Assembly (NCBI GenBank): GCA_037577475.1
Contig: CM075189.1
Coordinates: 34,547,550-34,611,549 of the forward strand
From: Chaunax sp. Z400
Lineage: Eukaryota; Chordata; Actinopteri; Lophiiformes; Chaunacidae
Length of the DNA: 64,000 nucleotides
Direction: 5' to 3'
Shown here: positions 12,162 to 23,510 of the stretch, in pieces
Layout of the letters: every line of letters begins with the position of its first letter
Numbering within the stretch: the first letter of the stretch is position 1
Made by a program: the position numbers and the translations under genes
The notes under the pieces: model-generated
Database searches by the model: none
Seen by the model: only the letters and a program-made list of their open reading frames with translations
What the model was told of the DNA's origin: nothing

Positions 12162-13196
12162 GCACGCTGATGCTCAGGCCGAGTTGGATAAGTGGGGACT
12201 CAGCTTTGATAAGGAACTCCTCAATGTGACCGGCAGAGTCCTCCCACAGGAGAGGCTTTTCCAGGGTCCAAGATCGGTATGGGATTCTTCTGGTTGCTTA
12301 AATTTGTTATTATGGAATGAATTAAATAGATTCATTCATGTGATCTTAATTAAGAGTTTAATGTAGTTATTTGTGTCACCCAGTATGACTACGACCCCGT
12401 AACAGCTGACTGGGCCAGAGAGATGCGTGGGGTGCCTCTGATTAGTGCTCCGCCGCTGGAAAACTGGATCCTGTTTTACACCCGTCGCAACAGCGGTGAA
12501 GCCCAGACCCTCCTGCAGACCCTCCATAGAGTGAGCGAGCCTCTCGGTGTCCGCATGCAGACAGCTGTCATGTGAGTTCTAACATTTAACATCCTTCAGT
12601 CAAAAACCGGGTTTCTGCACCGCCTGTGATAAGAGAAGTGAAATTAGTCACAATGGTTCCCTGAATGTTGACCCCTCGTCTGCATCAACACATTTGTGTG
12701 ATTTGTGGACCATCGTTCAGAAAACATTTAATTAATTCAGTTGCCACTTTATTTTGTACAGCTAGCTAAAAAATAAACCAGTCTGTCCTTTTGATTCAGG
12801 TCGAGTATGAGGATCATCAGGGGTCTCTCCTCAGAGCCCTGCAGCACAATGTTGGACCCCAAACACAGATGGTTAGTGTCTGAATACATGGAACACAAAC
12901 ACAGAAACGCAGTTCATCTCCACAAGTTTGAGTTTTGTTACTGTTTCATCGGTGCGTTGTCGCCACGTATGAGACCAGTCATTTGTGTTTGTCAGGTGGT
13001 GGTGGTCCTCTCCAGCAACAGGAAGGACAAGTACGACAGCGTCAAGAAGTACCTCTGTGTGGACTGCCCCATTCCCAGCCAGTGTGTGCTGTCCCGTACT
13101 CTGAATCGAGCCGGGGCTCTCATGACTGTGGCTACCAAGATTGTACTGCAGATGGCTTGTAAGATGGGAGGAGAGCTCTGGAGTGTGGAAATCCCC
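12162..13196 (+). CDS. piwil1: piwil1 copy A exons 11-14, linker and MID region
   Basis: Exon 11 encodes ELDKWGLSFDKELLNVTGRV. Exon 12 holds DYDPVTADWAREMRGVPLIS and NWILFYTRRN. Exon 13 encodes a short linker ending NVGPQTQM. Exon 14 holds VLSSNRKDKYDSVKKYLC, CPIPSQCV and ATKIVLQMACKMGGELW, the MID-PIWI core that anchors the guide 5' end. Exon 13 is 72 bp: the base after the acceptor AG is missing compared with copy B, which puts exon 13 out of frame here. Exon 14 is complete in this copy and truncated in copy B. Confidence 0.9.
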
Positions 13197-13737
13197 GTAA
13201 GTCATGCACACACCAATTGATTAGTTGATTATATTCTTTAAAAGTTGAGGTGTGTTATGGGAAAACGAGTTCTTAGGTGGATTGAGGTGTCTTGAAGCAC
13301 ATGGAGAATGAATGGTCCATAGTCAGCATGCCTCTCCCTCCCTCCCTTTCTGGGGAGCACAGAACATTTAAAGAGAAATCAAAATAAATCCATAAATACT
13401 GTAGTACTACACACACGGCCAGTATCCAAGAAAGAATTTAATCATTAGTTTTTTCAGAAAACCCAAAGAAGAATGATTTGGGTTTGTCAAACACTGTGGG
13501 TATGGGAACTGACAAACGCTAATGACATTTGGTGCACATAAATGATGTGCTGGTGCACCAGTGCAGCCAGTGTAGAAAGCTGAAGAACAGGAGAGGCAGA
13601 CGGTGTCCATGAAAGTTTTGAGTCCGTTCAGAAGGTCGGGGTAAAGACCCAAAGGTTTACAAAAATGAAAACTGATTTGGTGTTTGTCACAGAACTAGAA
13701 CGTGTTGTATTTTAACGTGTCCCACCTGTTTGTGCAG

Positions 13738-16700
13738 CTCAAACATCTGATGATTGTGGGCATCGACTGCTACCATGACATTACAGCTGGAAAAAGGTCC
13801 ATCGGAGCGCTGGTGGCCAGCCTCAACCCGACCATGAGCAGGTTAGTTTCTCCAGCAGACAGCCTGTTCACACCTGGTGTTTGTATCTGTCCTGGTGAAC
13901 CATCACAAGTAGCCAGCGGATCTCACCTCCCTGCTCCATATGCAAAGAATGTCACATGTGTCCTTTATGTGTCATGGTTGCTGCACACCTGGACTTACTG
14001 CTGTCCACTTGTGAACCATGACATGAATCTGTCTCATGAAGGCCTCGGTGTTGACGTGCTATAATTTGGTCCGTTGTGAATTAGCTTGTGCTCACCATGT
14101 GCACAGGTATTTGTTATGGTGGCCTCCCTATCTCAGCTAAGCTGTGTTCTCATTTCTGTGTCCAGGTGGTACTCAAAGTGTGTGCTGCAGCACAAAGGTC
14201 AAGAAATCATGGATGGACTGAGTCAGGCCTTAACTGGTAAGTTTTCTGGTTACATTTTTTTCTGCTTCATACATTCCCTTTTTAAATGCTGTTTGCAATG
14301 TGTTTTATGATGACCCCGATGAAGGCCACAAGCCCAAACGCGTCGGTCTATCATAATAAAGTTGTTCCTAATACTTCAAGTGTTGCTGGAGTTTTTGCCC
14401 TTTGGACCTTTTTCCCTTCTCCGTGTGAAGGAGGTGAAGTTGTGCCACAAACCCCTCTCTGTCTCTACAAAGTCCCCACCAGTCAAATGTTTTCTTCTTG
14501 TTCCTGAAGGGTCAGGACGACGTGCAGAGTCGCTGTAGGAGAACCTGTATTCACGCCCATTGGTCCAAGTGTCCATTTTCTCTGCGCTCTGCAATAGTTA
14601 GGAGCCAATCCTGGTCCAGTACTCGGTAAACAAACGTGATGTGGAAACTTAAAGCCTCCGTTGTTCATTGACTGAGAAGGGACCCCACAGTGACGTAGGA
14701 GGCAGCTTGTGTCAAACAGATAAACTGCTGTGATGAAAATCATATTCATTTGTTCTGGAATTTTTAAAAAGGGAAAAGGAGTACGGCATATTAAGTTCTT
14801 TAATGTAGTTATACTTGATGCAAAAACCACATCAAACACACATCAGAGAATTGTTCTACATGTGTGGAGGGGATCTTTTAAAATACACATGAATCTCAGC
14901 ATTGGTAAGTAAAGTTTTCCATCTTTGTGTTTGTTTTCCAGGGGCCCTGGGAGACTACCTGAAGTTCAACAAGTGCCTGCCTTCGCGCATCATTGTGTAC
15001 CGAGACGGAGTTGGAGACGGCCAGCTGTCCAGCGTGGTCAACTATGAGGTGGCACAGATCAAGGACTGCATCAAGAAAATGGGACAGGACTACATGTGAG
15101 TGACTGTTTGAAAGGTGACATCACATGTATTCGACACTAGGACACCATTATCTACCTGTTCAATGTAAATAATCTTATAGTGTCAGGGCAGACAGTAAAA
15201 ACTAAAATAATGTACATGGATGTTCACAAATGAAAGAATGCTTTCATTTCCTTTTAAAATGAACTGACACTGAAAGCTGTGTGATTTCTGTAAACAGACA
15301 CACTACACCATGTTGATGAGCCAACACTGAAACACACATTCAGCTTCTTGACTGTGCTCTTTAGTCAAAAGCCCTCGGCTGAGTGAAGATGGTGATTTTA
15401 CTAACCGTGGCAGAAGAAAGCTGATTGAGTTTTATCTGCAGTGGTCTTTAGGATGTGGACATGGCTGAGATTTCCTTTCATCAGGAGTGAAGATAGACAC
15501 AGTTTATAAACGCAAGAAGTACAAGACACTCTTTTCAGCCGAGTAACAGACTCAGCTCTATGAACCTCTGATCTGAGGATGACATGTTGGTAACAGACTC
15601 AGCTCTATGAACCTCTGATCTGAGGATGACATGTTGGTAACCCACCAGCTGATGTTAATGGTCATAGTTTGGAAGCTCACCCACCTGATGGAGGTTCTCT
15701 ATCTGCTCATTTAGGCCCAAGCTGAGTGTGGTGGTGGTGAAGAAGCGCATCGCCACCAGGTTCTTCGCCCGCTTGCACGGCAAGGTGACCAACCCCCCCC
15801 CCCCCCCCCCCCCCCCCCCGGCACCGTCATTGACTCAGAGGTCACCCATCCAGAGTGGTAAGTTTTTAGCTTCTTGTAGTTAGCATTGTCCTGAGGGAGG
15901 GAGGCAGGTGTTCAGAGGTTCTTGTTTCAATTAAAAGAACATGGAAAGTCTTAATCTGAACCCTTATAATCAGATCTGTGTAGAAATAGTTGTAAATGGG
16001 GACGAACCAGACCTTCTGGAACCATCAGATCTGTGGAAAGTCATTAGCTGCTTAGGCTAATACGCCTTATAATGGCAAGTAAAATCTGGTAGTGGTGGTT
16101 AACCGCTGCAGCCCTGGTTTGCAGGTATGACTTCTACATCGTGAGCCAGGCTGTCCGCAATGGATGCGTCTCCCCGACCCACTACAAGGTCGTGTTCGAC
16201 ACCAGCGGACTGAAGCCTGACCACATGCAGCGGCTCACCTACAAGCTGTGCCACATGTACTTCAACTGGCAGGTAGGCCAACGCCATGTTCAGTATAAAG
16301 AGCAGAGCACATACCCCCAACGAGAGAGCCGTATTCTAGTGAAAACTGAAAACACAATTCTGGTATCAATAACGTCACAATTGTTGTGACATTTTCATGC
16401 TTCATTAGCTACGCATGGAAACTAAGTGTGAAATGATTGTTCTGAATCCATATGATCTCAACTACACGATGATGATGTATGATGTATCGGTTCTGATGAC
16501 AGTTCATCATATTCACATCTGGATCAGGTTCTAGTCGGTCAGAGGTTCCCTTAGCTGGATTCTCTCTTTATGATTGGAAGATTACTTTTCAACATATTTA
16601 TGAAAAAGAAAAAGAAGATTCCTGGTTCTGGATCAGGATCTAGATCTGGATCGACACCATTGTTTAATGGATTTGTGCCTGGCTCCAGCCCAGCCCCTCC

Positions 16701-16966
16701 ATAAACTCTAATGACATTTGGTTCGTAACGTTCAGATAATCCTGCTGACAGAACAACAAACAAACACACGGGTGAAAATGACCTCGTTGGCAGAGGTAAT
16801 AAAGGTCGGTGTGATTTGTGAGTTGACTCTATTTTCTCTGATGCTTTAGGGGGTCGTCAGAGTGCCCGCTCCCTGCCAGTACGCCCACAAGTTGGCTTTC
16901 CTCGTGGGTCAGAGCATCCACAGGGAGCCCAACGTCAAGCTGGACGACCTGCTCTTCTATCTTTGA
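13738..16966 (+). CDS. piwil1: piwil1 copy A exons 15-20, catalytic PIWI domain
   Basis: This is the RNase H-like slicer domain. The expected catalytic tetrad is visible: Asp in VGIDCYH (exon 15), Glu in GQEIMDG (exon 16), Asp in VYRDGVGDGQ (exon 17) and His in CQYAHKLAFLVGQS (exon 20). Exon 19 encodes YDFYIVSQAVRNGCVSPTHY. The C-terminus is LDDLLFYL, close to the usual aromatic end of Piwi proteins that contacts the 5' phosphate site. Exon 18 is broken by the 27-C run at 15793-15819, which is 17 bases longer than in copy B and shifts the frame. Confidence 0.92.
15543..15636. repeat. 47-bp minisatellite, two units (copy A)
   Basis: Two exact 47-bp tandem units beginning GTAACAGACTCAGCTC and ending GATGACATGTTG, in piwil1 intron 17. 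Copy B has 19 units at the same place. Confidence 0.95.
15793..15819 (+). repeat. Poly-C run of 27 inside piwil1 exon 18
   Basis: 27 consecutive C between Asn and the GTVIDSEV segment. Copy B has 10, which keeps the frame (TNPPPGTV). 27 does not. It may be a real expansion or a sequencing or consensus error. Confidence 0.95.
16620..16802 (+). repeat. Teleost dispersed repeat after piwil1 exon 19 (copy A)
   Basis: It ends with CTGCTGACAGAACAACAAAC and GTTGGCAGAGGTAATAA, a tail shared with the repeat at 18875-18990 and typical of an abundant fish family. Copy B has it at about 55466-55648. Confidence 0.55.
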
Positions 16967-17404
16967 GCACTTTTAGTATTTGGTTCAGTTTAAGTTACGT
17001 TAAGGTTCATTTTGTTGTTCAATGTTTTGAATGTTTTTTGTTCTAATTAAAGCTGAATGTTTTTGTTTGCTTAAAACTGTGTCTTCATCTTTAGAGGTAA
17101 AGCACATTGTGGGGTTGTAGACACACCAGCAGTGAACACTCAGCCATTCATTCTGATCCTTCTACTGTCCTGATGTAAAGGTCCTGGAGCTCCAACTGGA
17201 CACATGGAAGCTTTTGAATTTTTGATTGAACCATTTCTGAAGCTGGAAGTCTCAAAACGCTCCTGAAGATGATGATGATGATGAGTGAGACAAACTGATG
17301 CTAACAGAACCCATCAGGTTTATACCTGTAGCTGTATTCAACTCAGAGACAATGAAAATCCTAAATGATGTCATATTTAATGGGGTATATTGAGACTAAA
17401 CATA

Positions 17405-17695
17405 AGCTGTGTCCCAAATCACATACTTCCATACTCAAAGTGACCAGTTTGAGTCTATAAGTGTTCTTACTACTAAGCCAAAACCCAGTATACTGTAAGT
17501 ACAGTATACTCAAAATGAATTGATTGTGGAATGATGGACACTTCTCACCCTCAATGATCGCCATGATCTAGAATCTACTAACTTTCATGTCTTATAAGTA
17601 AAGCAAATACACGATACAAAGACACAGTGAAATGGTTTTGACAGAAGTAAACAAAAAGAAGAAGACGACAGGGCGGGGCCTCCACATAGGAGTAC
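17405..17695. mobile_element. MITE-like non-autonomous DNA repeat (copy A)
   Basis: It begins CTGTGTCCCAAATCACATAC, a start seen in many dispersed fish repeats, and contains a near-perfect palindrome AGTATACTGT-AAGT-ACAGTATACT (17487-17510). No transposase. The exact ends are uncertain. Copy B equivalent is about 56253-56535. Confidence 0.45.
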
Positions 17696-18874
17696 ACCTC
17701 ACAGTCTGAACATGGAGCTCTGGGATCTTCTGTGAATGATGATGTCATTTTCCAGTCAGTTGATAAGGCGATGCTTTTGTATGTGTTGATTTCTCAGGTT
17801 AGGTGTGCAGCATAAGTTACCATGGTGATGTACCCCGTTAGAAATGAACCGGCATCTGAACACTGAACACCACGGGTAACTTGGAGTTACCTTGCTAACC
17901 ACCAACCCGGCTCTGTGTTACCAGTCTCTGGACAGAGTCAGAGTGAAGGAGGAAGTTGGAGAAAGTAGCTAACCTTCATGTGATTAAGACTTGTGATGTT
18001 GGGAGCTTTTCTCTTGAAGCTTTTAAAGTTTGGGTGCAGTAAAAAGACAGCGAGGTGTTGTTTTCCAGCTTAAATTACATGTATTCTGTCCTCTCGTAAC
18101 ACATCAACTTCATTTTTGCAGTCAAAAGGCAGTAAAAACAGAACAGCCATTTAAATCCAAACTCTAGTTTTCTATCTTATTCTTTTTAACATAACAGACG
18201 CCTGTTCCTCTCTGTACACCTCAGTCATCATCTCTGCCTCACACACACTGTCACTTCACTTTCCAGCTCTCTGGCTAGAGCAATTAGCTCATATGGTTCA
18301 GCTGGGCAGCAACCATTGTCCTGCCTGCCTGGATGACTGTGGGGTTTGTAGTCTTTTAATGGACGTGATGGGTTGTAGTCCTTGTTGCTGACACCAGGAG
18401 GGAATGTGTCTCCCTTGTATGACACAACCTCTCATGACACAAACTTTAAAACATTACATCTTCACTGAACATTTATATGGACTTAAAATGAGCAGATCGC
18501 CAGCAAATAAAGTGATAACACAGTTTCCAACAAGACAGCCTGTGTTTCAATCATTTAGTTATTTCAGTAGGTCATCTATCGACACTATGAGACAGAATTC
18601 CACCCTGAGGAACACCATAAATAAATGTGAAGTGGGACAGATAACTCATTATCTGATGGACTTACCAGAGGACCAATATCCTAAGTGTATACTTGGAACG
18701 TCTCTTACAAACAATTTATTACCATTTTTTCATGATTAATTCTGTCAAATGTCTTGGAAGCATCAAGAAAACACATAATGAAACTAGAAGGGCTCTCAGT
18801 AGGTCATATACCTCAGGAATTGGTGAAAAAAGCTAGTTAAAAGTAAGTGGAACATTTTTTTTATTTTCTCCCAC

Positions 18875-18990
18875 ATGTCCAACCTTCCCACCAGGTTTTA
18901 TGAAAGTCCATCGGGTAATTTCTGTGTAATGCTGCTAACAGCCAGACAAACAAACATCAGTGAAAACATAATTTCCCTGGTGGAGGTAAA
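18875..18990 (+). repeat. Teleost dispersed repeat tail (copy A)
   Basis: CCAACCTTCCCACCAGGTTT, CTGCTAACAGCCAGACAAAC and CTGGTGGAGGTAAATA define the same family as 16620-16802 and the degraded member near 37265-37400. Copy B equivalent is about 57723-57838. Confidence 0.55.
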
Positions 18991-19125
18991 TACATGTATG
19001 TTAATCTGTTGGAGCCAGTCTCTCAAAGTCTTTCAATTGACAATAACTCCAATGTTACACAGCAACAAGCTCAAGGGAATGAACTGTAAAAGTCAGTGTG
19101 CATATATTTCCTTTTTGTTTGGCAG

Positions 19126-20532
19126 CTGGAGGATAAGCGCGCTGTGATGGAGAGACAGCTCATCAGTATGAAGGTTCAGTATCAGTCACTGCAGAAACAA
19201 CAGGTCTTCAGCAAACAGCAGCTGCAGCGCATGAAGGTACTGGAATAAGACATGCACATAGAAACGCGGTCCGTTGTTTGGGACTTGAACAGCAGCGAGG
19301 ATGTGTTTGTGTTGTGCAGGTCCAGATAGCCACTCTGATGCAAATCGATCCCGACCTAAAAATGAGCTTGGTTTGATAAGACAGAAATTAATTTAAGCCA
19401 ATAATGAAAATGTAAACAATGTCTTCTAATAAACAATGCACAGCCTGACTTTTATTAAAGGTTGTCATGGATCATAGGATTCACACATTTGTGTTCTGAA
19501 TATGTAAAGAGATGAAAATGATATGAAATAACATAAAACTACCTGATGAAGACAAATCTAGTCAGACAAGAAAGAAGTAAACATTGCTGTGATTTAAGAT
19601 ATTTCATCAGTTCACGTTTTGCATGCAGTGTTGTGATGGTTTCTTTGTGCATGTGGTCCATGTTGAGTGAAGCTCTGTCTGTCCTCAGTAAGGATGCAGA
19701 GCGTCTCGGAGATGAACTTTCCCTGCAAAGGATGAAATCTTTGTCAGAGAGCTTTGGAGCTGGAGAGGAAGCTCTACTCATCTGAGCGGCAGCTCAAACA
19801 GGTCTGTAAACCCTGCATCTCCTGGTCACACAGAAACACAACAGTACCAATGCTTCCACACAATAAAGGGTTCTGAAAACATGCATGTTTGTATTCTGAA
19901 GTAGCAAAGTGCAAAGAGATAGCACAGATTTATAAAGCAGGAAAGGACAGTGTTGTTTAGTTAACTGTAGGTCTGAGTGTGTTTGAGCTGATCCAAACGG
20001 AATCAGCAGCAAAACACTGAGCTGTCTGCATGAGCAGTGACCATGTTAACTTTATAGTCTGTTCTGTCAAACCTACAGGGAGCAAGTTTCTGACACACTT
20101 TGTATTGTTCGTGTGTTTTCTGTGCTTCAGGCTCAGAGTGACAAGTTCAAACTGCAGCTACGGGTAGAAGAGCTCCAGCTCAAATATCAACCCAAAGGCA
20201 AGCACAACAACACCAAAGCCATGTTTTTACATCGGTCACGTTTCTCTGGTGTTTCGGATTAAAGTTTAAGGAACTGTTGGTCGTACTGAAAAGGATGCAG
20301 CTACATTTTAAACGTCCATGTATGACTCAGACTCTAACATCGCCTCCTTCTGTTATTTTCATGTTTAGAGGCAAAAAAGAATCTGATCCAGAGGAGGAAG
20401 AAAGAAAAGCTTCCTGTTGACAACATACCCTCCTCTGAGCAGACATTGGAGGAGGGCAAGGAGGTTGTTGCCATGGAAATACGAAGACTGCAGACCATGA
20501 AGCACACACATCTCTTCCAGCTGAGGCAGTGA
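19126..20532 (+). pseudogene. spdl1: spdl1 (Spindly) 3'-half remnant, copy A
   Basis: Spindly is a coiled-coil adaptor that brings dynein-dynactin to kinetochores. Five exon-like blocks match the middle and C-terminal coiled coil. 19126-19236 encodes LEDKRAVMERQLISMKVQYQ; 19320-19376 encodes VQIATLMQ and then ends at TGA; 19689-19801 holds DELSLQRMKSLSES, then LELERKLYSSERQLKQ in another frame; 20131-20197 encodes RVEELQLKYQPK; and 20369-20532 encodes RRKKEKLPVDN and ends at TGA. The N-terminal half, including the dynein-adaptor motifs, is absent. Two frame disruptions (19343-19376 and about 19750) and the shortened tail argue for a pseudogene. The block 20131-20197 ends in a GC donor (GGCAAGC). 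Copy B carries the same lesions. Confidence 0.82.
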
Positions 20533-20875
20533 GCTCCATACAGGGTGTGTGCATCAGAGGTCGGTACCTTTGTCGACTGAAACAGGATCAGAGTGACGTA
20601 AAACTGAGTTGTGATACACAACATGAGCAACACACACAGGCTGCAAGACCAAGACAGAGTATTAGGAACTCCCATTATGTGATGAAAGGTTGGGTACCAA
20701 ACCCAGTACTTTTAAGAGTAGCGGCAAAATCACGTCAGTACTACTGAGAACCGATTTATGTCAGTGAGAGAGCATCTGACTGGGAGAGTAAGACTCCATC
20801 ATCCCTGTGTGGCTACACTTCACAAAACTCACTGTAATATCTGTAACCTGAGGAAACACCTGGTCCAAAACTAAA

Positions 20876-21942
20876 TATACTGAGCAACAGTAGAAACGCA
20901 TATGTTTTTTTTGATGTCATGCCATCCTGTCAATCTTAAATATCAAAGGTAGATTATGGTTCACACATCTTTATTCACCCTTTAGCCATACAGAAAAATC
21001 GTTTTTGTGCAGATTAGTGGTTTTTGTCTTAGTGTTTACAAGTCAGAAAGTGTGGATGGTGAGACAGAGAACAACAATAGTCACTACCGTGCGTGTCTAC
21101 CTCCAGCATTTATCACTACTTTACCCGGTGATCCTGAACGTCGCACAGATGCTCTGTTGGGTTGAGATCTGGTGAATATGTTGCCCAAGGAAGGACAGTG
21201 ACATTGTTCTGGTCCATGCTACTCCTGACAGACATGAGCCACATGTGGTCTGACATTGTCATGCATGAAGGTGATGCCTGATTGCTGTATCCTGGGAATG
21301 ACATGTGGACCTGGGACCGTATCTCGGTAACAGATAGCTGTCAGTGTACCGTGGATGTGGACAACGTCTGCCCGCCATCCATTAGCAATGGCTCCCCACA
21401 TCATGACATCACCACCAAATGGTCCACTTCCTGGATGTATGCTGCAGGAGAGCGTTCCCCACGGCGACGATACACACGCCTACGACCATCAGCTCTGTGC
21501 AAGTTAAATCTGGACTGGTCACTGAATGCAATGAGCCATAACATCTGTAACATATGTGCTGAACGTGTCTGCAGAGATCCGGCCATCAGCATCATCATCA
21601 TCATCCTAACTGCCTGGTCACGTAAGCTTAGTGGAAGTCGTGACATCATCAGTTGTTTCAGTAGGACATTAATTAGACTCGGTAAATTATCGCCTTGACC
21701 AGGTCTTTTCATTCATGCAGAAAAAAATCTCACCAACATCATCGTTTACTTTGAAATGAACCAATGACTGTTTTTTCTATGTTATGACTAAATGATGGTT
21801 ATTCATGATTTAACAAGTTTTGGTTGTGGGTACTTGAAAAAGTCATTTCTATGTATTACATGTTTGTTTGTTTCAGTAGATTAGGGCTAGTGGAAGGAAA
21901 ATATTGGGTTTTTAAAATGATGTGTTTCTACTGTTATGATAT
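20876..21942 (-). mobile_element. Tc1/mariner transposon, decayed (copy A)
   Basis: Short inverted ends are visible: AACAGTAGAAACGCA near 20886 and TGTGTTTCTACTGTT at 21921-21935. The length of about 1.07 kb is short for Tc1. The interior encodes transposase on the minus strand in several frames. The exact ends are uncertain. Confidence 0.8.
21116..21712 (-). pseudogene. Tc1-like transposase remnant (copy A)
   Basis: A DDE transposase of the Tc1 group, which cuts and pastes the element at TA sites. On the minus strand the frames give WLIAFSDQSRFNLHRADGRR (first catalytic Asp), then MMWGAIANGW, then FMHDNVRPHVA (second Asp) and YSPDLNPTEHL (the Glu of DD34E). The three parts lie in different frames, so the gene is dead. 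The N-terminal helix-turn-helix region is missing or unrecognisable. A repeated ATG/CAT tract (21587-21605) produces an artefactual Met run. Confidence 0.85.
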
Positions 21943-23239
21943 TGAAGTGATATTAAGTCATCGTGTGTGTGGTTATGGCCTTATTATAGTACACTGTTAC
22001 ATGTAAGGCAGTGTTTATCAGACGTATTCATTTGATAATGGTTTATTTCATAGGGACAGCTACATCATTCATCATACATAGACAAACAGAATGAAACTGA
22101 GTTTTAAAACCTTTGCCCAGTTTCATAGTTTTTATAGGGAATGCTAATAAGAAAACACGTCCAGAGAAGGGCTTTTAAACAACAAAGAGAATAACACATT
22201 GAGATAAAAACAAAGTGAGAGCATCAAGGTAAAACGACAGAAATGACAGGAGAAAACTAGACATGATGACATGTTTGTTGCTGGATTGACCAGGATTTGG
22301 AAGTTCTCTTGAAACACTGAAGCTGCAGCAGATTTTAAGTGATCAGGCAGCAAGTTCCAGGAGTTTGCATCTTTGACAGAAAAAGCCGTCCTGAGCGAAC
22401 AAAGTTATTCAGAGTGGAACTTCACTGTTATCACTAGAAGCTGCTCTGGTGCAGCTTCTCCAACTCTGCAATCTTGTAATGCGTTCACAAAAACTTTACT
22501 TCATGCTCTACATAATGAAAATGGATGAAGTTTGCAATCTTGTATTTGTGTAAAATGTGACAATGATGGTACCTTGTTTACTTTTTGTCCAACATTTGAA
22601 TGGCTCAACTGTAAAGACAGTATTATTACAGACTGGTTGGACTGGGACCAGCAGCAGATGTGTTGTCATCGAGTTCAGAGACAGTAGGGCACAGTCAAAT
22701 GTCCAACACTTTCTTATCATCTTTTAACAGATCTTTTTAGCACGACAGTCTGAAATGATCCGTAACACTTAACCTCTGTTACTTTTCTATTTCGATAAAA
22801 CCACCCACAGTTTAATATTGATCTTTGTCATCACAGCCTTTCAGTGAAAATCATCCCACAATGTGTGGGTGAGGGTTAACCCCTCCAGCGACTGTCAGCT
22901 TGTGTTGTGCTGCTTTATTAAGACATGCTTCTCACTGTCTGCCCTTACAGGAGCTGATAATAGCTCTTCTCAGCAATGCTGTGGCCCAGTTTAAGAAGTA
23001 CAAGTGCCCTCGAATGAAGAGTCACCTCAGTGAGTGTTCTTGAATACCTTCAGCAGCCTTATAGCAGGCCTCCAGTGGATCCTGCACACACTCTGTATTT
23101 TTCCTCATTCTGTCTTCTCTCCTACACAGTGGTGCAGATGGGAGAGGAGTACTACCATGCTAAGGACCGCACCAAAGCTCTAAAGTAAGTCAAAACACAC
23201 GCTGGGCTTGTAAAGGACTGTTCCACTCCATAACTTGTT

Positions 23240-23510
23240 GTACTTGTGTAACTTCAATCAGACCGACCACTCAAAGTGGTTTACAACACGAGCCAGCATT
23301 CACCCATTCATATAGTGGAGACAGAGGCTACAACGCTCGCCCCTTCCTGTTCATCAGTAGTGATAACAATTCACACCAACACTCACCAATGGAACGGCCA
23401 TCAGAAGTCCTTTGGAGCTTAGTATCTTTCCCAAGGACACTTCCACATGTAAACTACAAGCTGGGGGCCGAATAACTGACCGCTCAATGTCCTGAGCCAC
23501 AGCTGCCCCA
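23240..23510. repeat. SINE-like repeat in trappc11 intron (copy A)
   Basis: It shares ACCGACCACTCAAAG, CACCCATTCA, CCAAGGACACTTCCACATG and a terminal TGAGCCACAGC with the repeat at 5331-5580 but is more diverged. It directly abuts a 5S rRNA-like segment. Copy B equivalent is 62088-62358. Confidence 0.65.

Larger units (their letters stand above)
339..17060 (+). pseudogene. piwil1: piwil1 (Piwi-like 1, Ziwi type), copy A: start exon truncated, several frame errors
   Basis: PIWI-clade Argonaute, a germline piRNA-guided endonuclease acting in nuage. Exons seen: partial 1 339-360; 2 3085-3202; 3 3540-3668; 4 3808-4022; 5 4292-4414; 6 4618-4698; 7 6184-6382; 8 6898-7006; 9 7912-8038; 10 8261-8378; 11 12162-12276; 12 12384-12571; 13 12800-12871; 14 12996-13196; 15 13738-13841; 16 14166-14236; 17 14942-15095; 18 15715-15857; 19 16125-16272; 20 16850-16966 with TGA. 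Together they cover the N, PAZ, MID and PIWI regions, and the catalytic D-E-D-H residues are all present. Lesions: no start codon, because exon 1 begins at its 3' end; one extra C in the 4363-4370 run; one extra base near 6251; one missing G at the exon 13 acceptor (12799); and a 27-C run (15793-15819) where 10 are expected. An ATTAAA polyadenylation signal lies at 17046-17051. Some lesions may be homopolymer assembly errors, but the missing exon 1 start and the base shared with copy B suggest real decay. Confidence 0.9.
16967..19125. other. Region between piwil1 and spdl1 remnants, copy A
   Basis: It starts with the piwil1 3' UTR and its ATTAAA signal. It then holds a MITE-like repeat (17405-17695), unassigned sequence and a dispersed repeat tail (18875-18990). 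I looked for the missing 5' exons of spdl1 here and found none. Confidence 0.6.
20533..22950. other. Region between spdl1 and trappc11 remnants, copy A
   Basis: It holds a decayed Tc1 element (20876-21942) and about 1 kb of unassigned sequence. The N-terminal exons of trappc11 were looked for and not found. Confidence 0.6.

Noticed and set aside
12873..13211. 112-codon minus-strand open frame
   Set aside because: Antisense of piwil1 exon 14 and the preceding intron; no family resemblance.
12807..13220. 137-codon open frame starting MRIIRGLSS
   Set aside because: It begins in the shifted frame of piwil1 exon 13 and runs through the intron into exon 14. The conserved protein lies in the spliced frame.
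21282..21698. 138-codon plus-strand open frame
   Set aside because: Antisense shadow of the Tc1 transposase remnant.
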